Shown here in pieces: positions 1-5,525 of a stretch of DNA of 7,242 nt (the stretch's first letter is position 1; each line of letters starts with the position of its first letter). The stretch spans positions 1-7,242 of the forward strand of contig CALARM010000993.1 in NCBI GenBank assembly GCA_937888925.1, given 5' to 3'. The position numbers and the translations under genes are program-made. The notes below the pieces were generated by a model. The model saw only the letters and a list, made by a program, of their open reading frames with translations, was not told the DNA's origin and made no database searches. The stretch is from an uncultured Synergistia bacterium (GTDB taxonomy: Bacteria > Eremiobacterota > SpSt-956 > JAKJGF01).

Positions 1-55
1 GCATTCGTTGTTTGACCCCGGAACCCCACGAACTTTAGTCGTGGGAGTAAGTCAG
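1..55 (+). mobile_element. Right end of an IS200/IS605-type element (TnpB omega-RNA 3' scaffold), partial
   Basis: A perfect 7-bp stem, CCCACGA (25-31) with TCGTGGG (39-45), closes on the loop ACTTTAG. It is preceded by GGAAC and followed by GAGTAAGTCAG. From memory, this 'GGAACCCCACG...CTTTAG...CGTGGGAG...GTCA' layout is typical of the 3' end of tnpB loci in the IS200/IS605 family, where the right-end hairpin doubles as the omega-RNA scaffold just before the guide. The element's right boundary would then fall near 54-55. In frame 1 the first bases read A-F-V-V-stop (stop 13-15), which could be the very end of TnpB, but four residues cannot prove that. The rest of the element lies off the left edge. 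Being multi-copy, such an element would also explain why the assembly ends here. A simple unrelated hairpin is the alternative. Confidence 0.6.
25..45 (+). repeat. Perfect 7-bp inverted repeat (IS right-end hairpin)
   Basis: The left arm 25-31 and right arm 39-45 are exact reverse complements with a 7-base loop at 32-38. No run of T follows, so it is not an intrinsic terminator. Its context fits a structural hairpin of an IS605-type right end. Confidence 0.8.
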
Positions 56-154
56 ATATTCATTGACAGTAATATATGGATATATTCTTTTATTCCAGCC
101 GGTAAAGAGAAATATATGCAGTCCGGCAGAGAGATTGAAGGGATAAAAATTATA
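56..154 (+). pseudogene. 5' fragment of a VapC-type PIN-domain toxin gene, decapitated and truncated
   Basis: Reading the plus strand from 56 gives I-F-I-D-S-N-I-W-I-Y-S-F-I, followed by a helix-like stretch with K-E-K-Y and ending in I-E-G-I-K-I-I. This matches the start of VapC-like PIN-domain ribonucleases: a hydrophobic first strand, then the invariant first acidic residue of the active site (here Asp, codon 65-67) in D-S/T-N-I, then helix 1 and strand 2. No ATG precedes it; the reading frame runs straight back into the putative IS end at about 55. After codon 152-154 the usual continuation (S/T-x-x-V-x-N-E) is absent. The frame instead runs over the 3' end of the OXA gene to a TAA at 173-175. 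About 33 of the usual 130 to 140 residues remain, so no functional toxin is made. The family call rests on one motif plus spacing. Confidence 0.55.
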
Positions 155-160
155 AACCCT

Positions 161-958
161 TTAAATAATTTTTAATTTCTTCAGAATCTCCAGGGTTATC
201 TTCTTTGCTTTTATTCCCGATGCATTATCTGACGCTTCGATATTTGTTGCAAAAATATATGTTTTATTCCCTCTTTCAACATATCCTACAAACCACCCCA
301 GCACACCTTTTCCATTTTCCATTCCAGAACCGGTTTTTCCTCTCAAAATATATGTATCTTTTTTATCGAGAATTATAATATTTTTCACTATATCTATATT
401 CCTTTTTGAAAAAGGAAGATCATATAATATCAGCTTTTTTAGAAACCCCACCTCTTCCATTGCAGAGATCTTCAGAGAATTTCTCAGCCAGAATTTATCT
501 ATACCGCCTGACATATCTTTATTACCATAGTTTACTTTATCTATAAAGGCCTTCATCTTTTCTTCTCCGACTCTCCTTGCCAATTCCTGGTAATACCAGA
601 CAACTGAATTTGCTATGGCGCTTTTCAGTGTGTGATCCCTGTTCCAGCTTTCAATGTCATATGTTTTTTTATCCCATTTTATAACAAATTTTTCATCTTT
701 TATGACACCTGCCTCAAGTCCAACAAGGGAATTGAATATTTTAAAAGTCGAGCATGGTGAAAGTCTCTTCTCTGCTCTGTCTTTATTATAAATAACATAT
801 ACATCTTCAGATATAGAATAAAGAACAAAGGTTCCGCTGTAGTCTTTGAAAAAATCTTTAAACTCAATCAGTTCCACAGCCTGAGCTTTAAATGTATGGA
901 AACATATGGTTAAACCTGTTATGAGCAGTATCAAAAATATTTTATTCATTCTTTTCAT
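161..958 (-). CDS. Secreted class D (OXA-type) beta-lactamase
   Basis: A 265-residue serine hydrolase of the OXA family, which opens beta-lactam rings through an acyl-enzyme. Residues 1-27 form a Sec signal peptide (Lys/Arg start, hydrophobic core, A-Q-A cleavage site), so it acts in the periplasm or outside the cell. All class D motifs are present in order: S-T-F-K (70-73, nucleophile Ser70 and carboxylated Lys73), S-V-V (118-120) followed by W-Y-Y-Q, Y-G-N (144-146), F-W-L with Trp157, and K-T-G-S-G (208-212). Length is normal for the family, and it lacks the membrane and protease parts of BlaR1/MecR1 sensors, which share this fold. The first Met is preferred because GGAGGG (962-967) sits 3 bases before it; Met4 would be 13 bases from the core. 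It is the last gene of the operon, 20 bases after the dehydrogenase gene. Activity and spectrum cannot be read from sequence. A penicillin-recognising relative without resistance function is the main alternative. Confidence 0.9.
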   Translation of the reverse strand: MKRMNKIFLILLITGLTICFHTFKAQAVELIEFKDFFKDYSGTFVLYSISEDVYVIYNKDRAEKRLSPCSTFKIFNSLVGLEAGVIKDEKFVIKWDKKTYDIESWNRDHTLKSAIANSVVWYYQELARRVGEEKMKAFIDKVNYGNKDMSGGIDKFWLRNSLKISAMEEVGFLKKLILYDLPFSKRNIDIVKNIIILDKKDTYILRGKTGSGMENGKGVLGWFVGYVERGNKTYIFATNIEASDNASGIKAKKITLEILKKLKII

Positions 959-961
959 CTT

Positions 962-967
962 CCCTCC
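962..967 (-). promoter_or_regulatory. Ribosome binding site of the class D beta-lactamase gene
   Basis: GGAGGG on the minus strand lies within the 20-base gap after the dehydrogenase stop codon and 3 bases before the ATG at 958. It favours Met1 over the nearby Met4. Confidence 0.7.
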
Positions 968-978
968 AGATTTTCAGA

Positions 979-1908
979 CTATTGTACCTGTTCCGATAAT
1001 TCTTTTATAACATCGGCACTTGTAAAGATTAAATCTTCAGGCCAGTCTCTGTCTGTCAGAACCGTCAGATAGTATTTATCCCCCGGAAGTTGGGTCTCTT
1101 TCAGTTTTATATCTTTGTAGCCGAGTTTCTCTATGAGTTCTTTGATGAAATCTTTTTCACTTACCGTATCTGCTGTCCCTATATGAAAGATTCCTCTGAT
1201 GTCTTTTTGTATAATATAAACCATTTTTTCGGCAACCATTCTGTCCGTAATTCTGTTTACGAAGGCATTTGCATAAATCTCGATTTCTTCATTTTTCTGA
1301 AGTTTTTCCGTCAGGGAAATCATCCTGGGAGATGTTTTTCCCCAGATCTGGGAAAATCTCAATATAACTGCCCTGTCTCCCAGTATTTCTCTGAGATTTT
1401 TTTCGCATTCTATCTTGAACTGACCGTAGTCTGTTGTTGATTCACAGACATCATTTTCATAATGAGGTTTTGTAGAATCTTTATCGAAAACATTCGCAGT
1501 TGAGCAAAAATAAAATATTCCTCCTGTGTTTTTGAGATATTCCGCTACATGTTTATGAAAAATCAGCTGCCTGTCAAAATCTCCTCTCAGAGCCGAGACT
1601 ACCAGATCGGGTTTTACGTCTTCTAATATGAAATTAACCCTTTCTAAATCTGCCATATCCATTTGATAGCATTTTGCATATGAAATAGAAGGTGTGTCTT
1701 TGAAATAAGTGCCGTATATTTCAAAATGCCTGTCTTTACTTAATTCTTCTGCCAGAGCAGTACCGGCTGTGCCTGTTATGCCGAAAATCAATATTTTTTT
1801 CATAGAATCTCCCTTCTCAGAAATTTCTTCTGCCTGTGCCGGTAATAATAGATTAAAAAACATAGAAAATAAGGCACATAATAAGATAAAAGTGAATGTT
1901 TTCGACAT
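979..1908 (-). CDS. RmlD-like NAD(P)-dependent short-chain dehydrogenase/reductase with a signal-peptide-like N-terminus
   Basis: An extended-SDR enzyme of the dTDP-4-dehydrorhamnose reductase (RmlD) type, 309 residues from the first start. A Rossmann fold begins at residue 36: the nucleotide-binding loop is G-I-T-G-T-A-G (43-49), the Ser/Thr of the active site lies in F-C-S-T-A-N-V-F-D (S136/T137), and the catalytic pair is Y161-x-x-x-K165. The C-terminal part (F-H-I-G-T-A and a helix) is typical of sugar-nucleotide SDRs. The substrate is unknown. Residues 1-27 look like a Sec signal peptide ending A-Q-A, odd for a cofactor-dependent cytosolic enzyme. Two starts are well supported: ATG 1908 has AAGGAG 7 bases upstream and is coupled to the aminotransferase stop with a 2-base gap; ATG 1803 (Met36, M-K-K-I-L-I-F-G) has GGGAG 5 bases upstream and gives a normal family N-terminus of 274 residues. 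I expect the catalytic form to start at 1803. The neighbouring aminotransferase suggests a joint pathway. Confidence 0.85.
   Translation of the reverse strand: MSKTFTFILLCALFSMFFNLLLPAQAEEISEKGDSMKKILIFGITGTAGTALAEELSKDRHFEIYGTYFKDTPSISYAKCYQMDMADLERVNFILEDVKPDLVVSALRGDFDRQLIFHKHVAEYLKNTGGIFYFCSTANVFDKDSTKPHYENDVCESTTDYGQFKIECEKNLREILGDRAVILRFSQIWGKTSPRMISLTEKLQKNEEIEIYANAFVNRITDRMVAEKMVYIIQKDIRGIFHIGTADTVSEKDFIKELIEKLGYKDIKLKETQLPGDKYYLTVLTDRDWPEDLIFTSADVIKELSEQVQ
1809..1813 (-). promoter_or_regulatory. Internal ribosome binding site for the short form of the dehydrogenase
   Basis: GGGAG (within AAGGGAGA) on the minus strand ends 5 bases before the in-frame ATG at 1801-1803. That ATG begins exactly at the first strand of the Rossmann fold, so this site probably sets the start of a cytosolic 274-residue enzyme. 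Confidence 0.6.
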
Positions 1909-1910
1909 GT

Positions 1911-3035
1911 TTATGCTCCTTTCAAATGCTCTGAAATATATTCTTCCATATACTCAAGTGCGTGAGGCATATTTTTCCTGCCAAAACCTATTCTGAAGTG
2001 TTTGTCTCCAAAATCATATTTTGTTCCCGGAAGAAGTAAAACCCCTTTTTTCTTCAGAAGATCCATAGTAAAATCGTCTATATTTCTATCAAATTTTATT
2101 TCAGGAAATGCAATGGCTCCTGCTCCGGGTCTTATCCATCCGAAAAGATCATTGTATCTGTCGAAAAAACTGTCCAGTAGCAGGAGATTATATTTTATGA
2201 TTTGAAGATTTCTTTTTATCAGAATATCTTTATGTTTTAATCCTGCGATTGACAGAAATTCTCCGGGGGCACTGTTACATATGGAAGTGAAATCTTTAAA
2301 ACACGCCATTTTTTTTCGTAAAAGTATATCCCTTACTGCAATCCATCCCGTCCTCAGGCCTGCAAGGCCGAAGCTTTTGGACATGACACCGAGAGAAACT
2401 CCTTTATCGTATGAATCACATAGCGACAAAAATCTGTCTTTTTCATCATATTCCAGAAATCTGTAAACTTCATCGGAGAAAATATATATGTCATGTTCCG
2501 ATGCAATTTCTATAATTTCCCCGAGTTTTTTCTCAGGAATGACATAGCCTGTAGGATTATGAGGAGAATTTATTACAATGGCTTTTGTATTTTTTCTGAT
2601 ATGTTTCTTTAAAAAAGAAATATCAAGTTCCCAGTTATTCCTTCCGTCCATCTTCCATTCCGTCACTTTACATCCGATTGAATGGGCTATTTCAAAAAGA
2701 GATTGATAACATGGCCACTGAACTATTATATGGTCTCCTTTTTCCATAAGGACATTCATGAAAATAAATATACCTTCCTGTGCGCCTGCAAAGACAATTA
2801 TGTCCTGAGGTTTTATTTGTTTATAGAGCCGGGAAATTTCTTCTCTTAATACAGGACTGCCGGAGGATTCCGTATAGTCCAGGCGAAGCTTTTTAAATGC
2901 TTCTTCAGAGCCTTCTTCCATTGACAGTAATTCTTCTATAGTCCATGACTCGCAGTCTGAAGAACATAAGAGATAGGGAGCAGTAAATTCATATTTTGCA
3001 AAAAATCTTTCCAGTTTAAATTCGTTAATCTTCAT
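1911..3035 (-). CDS. PLP-dependent class I/II aminotransferase (fold type I)
   Basis: A 374-residue fold-type I aminotransferase, transferring amino groups between amino and keto acids with pyridoxal phosphate. Visible landmarks are: the phosphate-cup loop G-A-Q-E-G (84-88), N-S-P-H-N-P-T-G (156-163), S-D-E-V-Y-R (187-192) with D188 contacting the pyridine nitrogen and Y191 the cofactor O3', the Schiff-base lysine K220 in S-K-S-F-G, the phosphate-binding R228, and R348 in F-R-I-G-F-G for the substrate carboxylate. No signal peptide, so cytosolic. The N-terminus (L-E-R-F-F-A-K-Y-E-F with S-S-D-C-E-S) resembles, from memory, the aminotransferase subgroup containing capreomycidine synthase (VioD); that is only a resemblance and the substrate is open. 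Start at 3035 is preceded by AAGGAAG 8 bases upstream, overlapping the end of the propeller gene (13-base gap). Its own stop is 2 bases from the next ATG, so translation of the dehydrogenase is likely coupled to it. Confidence 0.92.
   Translation of the reverse strand: MKINEFKLERFFAKYEFTAPYLLCSSDCESWTIEELLSMEEGSEEAFKKLRLDYTESSGSPVLREEISRLYKQIKPQDIIVFAGAQEGIFIFMNVLMEKGDHIIVQWPCYQSLFEIAHSIGCKVTEWKMDGRNNWELDISFLKKHIRKNTKAIVINSPHNPTGYVIPEKKLGEIIEIASEHDIYIFSDEVYRFLEYDEKDRFLSLCDSYDKGVSLGVMSKSFGLAGLRTGWIAVRDILLRKKMACFKDFTSICNSAPGEFLSIAGLKHKDILIKRNLQIIKYNLLLLDSFFDRYNDLFGWIRPGAGAIAFPEIKFDRNIDDFTMDLLKKKGVLLLPGTKYDFGDKHFRIGFGRKNMPHALEYMEEYISEHLKGA
1916..1921 (-). promoter_or_regulatory. Ribosome binding site of the dehydrogenase, inside the aminotransferase 3' end
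   Basis: AAGGAG on the minus strand is made from the last sense codons of the aminotransferase gene (K-G-A). The TAA stop (1911-1913) lies between this site and the ATG at 1908, with 7 bases of spacing. This arrangement suggests translational coupling and supports the upstream start. Confidence 0.7.
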
Positions 3036-3048
3036 ATGTTACACTTCC

Positions 3049-4713
3049 TTAATATGTGTGAAGTTCCCATGTCTTTCCTCCGTCTTTTGTAAATAAAATA
3101 CTCTGGCAGTTACCTATAATCCAGCCTTCTTTTTCATTCAGAAAATGGACTTCAGTCAGATCATCTATAAAATCTCTGGGATAATCGAATTTCTCACTGT
3201 TCCATGTAATGCCTCCGTCGGTAGTATGCAGCATTGTACAGAATTCTCCCACAGCCCATCCTGTTTTTGGATTCAGGAAATGGACTCCATGAAGAGACAT
3301 CATTGTAGGGTTCTTCTGTTTTTCCCAGGTAAATCCTCCGTCTGTCGTATGCAGGATTATTCCGCTGTTACCTACTGCCCATCCTGTTTTAAGATCCAGG
3401 AAATAAATGCCTGTGAGACACATCATTGTATCACTTTTCTGTATTTCCCAGTGACGTCCGCCGTCGCCTGTACGTAAAATTAAACCGTTTTTTCCGCTGG
3501 CCCACCCGTTATTTTTATCTACAAAATATACGCCTTTCAGATATCCTGATATTTTATTATTTAATTCTTTCCAGGTATTTCCTCCGTCACCGGTACAGAG
3601 AACAGTTTCTCCTACAGCTCATCCGTTATTTTTATCTATAAAATGTACCCCTCTCAGACCTGCCTGCACGGGACTTTTCTGTTCTTTCCAGTTAATACCT
3701 CCGTCGGTGGTATGAAAGATTTCTCCCCCTGCTCCTGCAGCCCAGCCGTTATTATAGTCTAAAAAATAGATTCCTCTCAGATATTCTGCCGTGCCATGTG
3801 TCATGTCATCCCATGTATTGCCTCCGTCAGAACTGTGCAGAATTATGCCGTTCCCTCCTACTGCCCATCCTCTGGCGGTATCTGCAAAATAAATCCTTTT
3901 AAGTATCCAGTTAGTGCTGCTGTACTGATTTCCCCATATATAACCGCTGTCAGAGGTATGTAATATGGTTCCTTCGTCTCCTACAGCCCAGCCGTATCTG
4001 CCATCTGCAAAATAAATCCCTCTTATAGCTGTAACTGTATCGCTTTTTTGTTCTTTCCACGTATTTCCTCCGTCAGAGGTATGTAAAATTACCCCTTTAA
4101 AACCTCCGACCCATCCGTTCCGGCTGTCTTGAAAATAGATTGTTCTCAAATATTCCGATGACGAACTTTTTTGAAGTGTCCAGTCAGAACCTCCGCTGGA
4201 AGTGTGCAATATGGTTCCTTTATCACCTGCGGCCCAGCCTGTATTGGTGTCCGTAAAATAGATTCCTCTGATGTCAGAAGATGTGCCGCTTTTTTGAACT
4301 TCCCAGGTATTTCCTCCGTCAGATGTGTGTACAATCGTTCCTTTCTGTCCTGCAGCCCAGCCTGTTTTGACATCCAGAAAATAAATTTCATAGAGATCAT
4401 TCAATGTGCCGCTCTTCTGAATTTCCCAGTTGTTGCCTCCGTCAGATGTGTGTAATATAATTCCTTTGTAACCTGCAATCCATCCGTTTTTATTATCTGT
4501 AAAATGAACTCCTCTGAGATACAGAAGGGTTCCGCTTTTCTGTGGTTTCCAGCTTTGCCCTCCGTCGTTGCTGTGGATAATTATTCCGTTCCATCCTACA
4601 ATCCAGCCGTCAGGGTAAATAAAATGGACGTCTTCAAGACCTGCTCCGTAAGTTGTGCCTGACAGTGTAAATAAAAAGACATATAAGAGTGTGATAGACG
4701 TTAATATTTTCAT
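3049..4713 (-). pseudogene. Secreted Ycf48/BNR-like beta-propeller protein, 13 repeats, interrupted by an in-frame TGA
   Basis: The frame is continuous over 554 codons except one TGA at 3619-3621 (codon 365). Residues 1-24 are a signal peptide, followed by 13 tandem repeats of about 41 residues with the pattern L-R-G-I-Y-F-x-D-x-x-x-G-W-A-x-G-x-x-G-T-I-L-H-T-S-D-G-G-x-T-W. This combines the Ycf48/HCF136-like blade with a BNR/Asp-box (S-x-D-G-G-x-T-W). Such proteins fold as beta-propellers. Ycf48 assists photosystem II assembly in cyanobacteria, but these repeats are common in non-phototrophs with unknown roles and nothing here suggests photosynthesis. Start 4713 is chosen over an in-frame ATG at 4761 because AGGAGG (4721-4726) sits 7 bases upstream and the signal peptide begins there. 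The TGA replaces the invariant Trp of repeat 9, leaving a 364-residue product with eight whole repeats. A point mutation or a base error in assembly are both possible; if an error, this is an intact gene. Confidence 0.85.
3052..4638 (-). repeat. Thirteen tandem repeats of about 123 bases encoding propeller blades
   Basis: Repeat units on the minus strand, in order: 4638-4519 (40 codons), 4518-4396, 4395-4273, 4272-4150, 4149-4027, 4026-3904, 3903-3781, 3780-3658 (41 codons each), 3657-3541 (39 codons, contains the TGA), 3540-3418 and 3417-3295 (41 each), 3294-3160 (45 codons), 3159-3052 (36 codons, the last unit). Repeats 2 to 6 are the most alike and the final two the most diverged. Because the unit is a multiple of three, open antisense frames appear by chance across the block. 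Confidence 0.9.
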
Positions 4714-4720
4714 AGATAAT

Positions 4721-4726
4721 CCTCCT
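4721..4726 (-). promoter_or_regulatory. Ribosome binding site of the propeller gene
   Basis: AGGAGG on the minus strand lies 7 bases before the ATG at 4713, in the 16-base gap after the MBL stop codon. It decides the start: the longer frame from 4761 would overlap the MBL gene and place 16 extra residues before a good signal peptide. Confidence 0.85.
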
Positions 4727-4729
4727 GTT

Positions 4730-5500
4730 TTAAAACCTGATTTTAACACTCCCGAAATCATGGAGTCCTGTGCCGTGTTTCAGTAAACCTCTTCCTTTTA
4801 ATTCCATAAAAGCTTTCCTGACTCCTTCAGGGTAATGTCTGTCTATATTTAAATCATTGTGTCCCGGAAGAATCTTATCAATCTTTCGGATGGCACAGAT
4901 TTTTTCTACCGACTCCCAGTATGCTTCAGGATCTGTGGAAGGATAAAAAGCAAACAGCGTGCCTTTATATATGAGATCTCCCGTAAACAGAAACCCTCTT
5001 TCTTCTTCGTAAATACAAATATGGCCCGGAGAATGGCCGGGAGTATGTATTATTTTTATTTCACGGGAGCCGGCAGTCAAAATATCATTATCATGTAATA
5101 CCAGTGCCGGTTCTCCTTTATAAGGGAAATAATTTTCTATGCAAAAATCTTCCGGCAATGGTTTTGTAACAGGCCCTGATACATATTCTCTGATTTTCTC
5201 AAGGGGCAGAGGAACACCTTCTCTGAGCCACTGTGCTTCCTCTTTATGGACATAAATTTCATCGAAAAGCCTGTGGCCCCCTGTATGGTCCCAGTGAACA
5301 TGGGTAGTAATCACTTTAACAGGCAAATTTGTCAGTGCTTCCGCCACTTTTTTTATATTGCCAATACCGAGGCCCGTATCGATAAGGAAAGCACATTCTT
5401 TCCCCATGAGTAAATAGGAGTGAACCTGTTCCCGGTGTCCGTATTCACTTATTGCAAATGTTGTATCGTCTATTTCTTCAAGGGTAAACCATTCATTCAT
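4730..5500 (-). CDS. MBL-fold metallohydrolase
   Basis: A 256-residue metallo-beta-lactamase-fold hydrolase with no signal peptide, hence cytosolic. All ligands of a two-metal centre are visible: H67-x-H69-x-D71-H72 in T-H-V-H-W-D-H-T-G-G-H, H156 in H-T-P-G-H-S-P-G-H, bridging D175 in F-T-G-D, and H214 in L-P-G-H. The D71-H72 pair, the T-P-G-H-S motif and the lack of an export signal resemble glyoxalase II or lactonase-like members rather than the secreted class B1 beta-lactamases. The substrate (thioester, lactone, phosphoester or other) is unknown. It starts 25 bases after the CHAT gene stop; the nearest Shine-Dalgarno candidate is a weak AAAGAG 9 bases upstream (5510-5515), so it may depend on translation of the gene before it. 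The propeller gene follows after 16 bases. Confidence 0.9.
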   Translation of the reverse strand: MNEWFTLEEIDDTTFAISEYGHREQVHSYLLMGKECAFLIDTGLGIGNIKKVAEALTNLPVKVITTHVHWDHTGGHRLFDEIYVHKEEAQWLREGVPLPLEKIREYVSGPVTKPLPEDFCIENYFPYKGEPALVLHDNDILTAGSREIKIIHTPGHSPGHICIYEEERGFLFTGDLIYKGTLFAFYPSTDPEAYWESVEKICAIRKIDKILPGHNDLNIDRHYPEGVRKAFMELKGRGLLKHGTGLHDFGSVKIRF

Positions 5501-5525
5501 ATATATCTGCTCTTTATAGAAAAAA

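Noticed and set aside
98..161. Two weak hairpins downstream of the OXA gene (98-102 with 123-127; 138-142 with 157-161) as a terminator
   Set aside because: Each stem is only 5 base pairs with a loop of 14 to 20 bases, and neither is followed by a T run in the direction of transcription. No terminator can be supported.
2..175. One continuous plus-strand protein running from the left edge through the hairpin to the TAA at 173
   Set aside because: The frame is open, but its first part translates a structural hairpin and its last part runs antisense into the OXA 3' end. Only 56-154 resembles a known family, so the open frame is treated as chance.
3619..3621. TGA used as a Trp codon (alternative genetic code)
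   Set aside because: Every other visible Trp in six genes is TGG, whereas AT-rich genomes with TGA=Trp usually prefer TGA. One site does not support a code change, although no gene here uses TGA as its stop.
4146..4455. Overlapping open frames on both strands within the repeat block (for example 4171-4455 plus, 4146-4400 minus)
   Set aside because: They arise because the 123-base repeat is a multiple of three, keeping all frames in phase. They lack ribosome sites and have no recognisable domains.
3052..4638. The regular repeats as a CRISPR-like array
   Set aside because: The unit is a 123-base protein-coding repeat with variation concentrated at codon level, and there are no short identical repeats separated by unique spacers.
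3049..4713. Propeller gene as evidence of a cyanobacterium or photosystem assembly
   Set aside because: Ycf48-like repeats are widespread in non-phototrophs, and nothing else in the window relates to photosynthesis.
4730..5500. MBL protein as a second (class B) beta-lactamase paired with the OXA
   Set aside because: It has no signal peptide and carries the general H-x-H-x-D-H and T-P-G-H-S pattern of broad MBL hydrolases. Nothing specific to class B beta-lactamases is visible.
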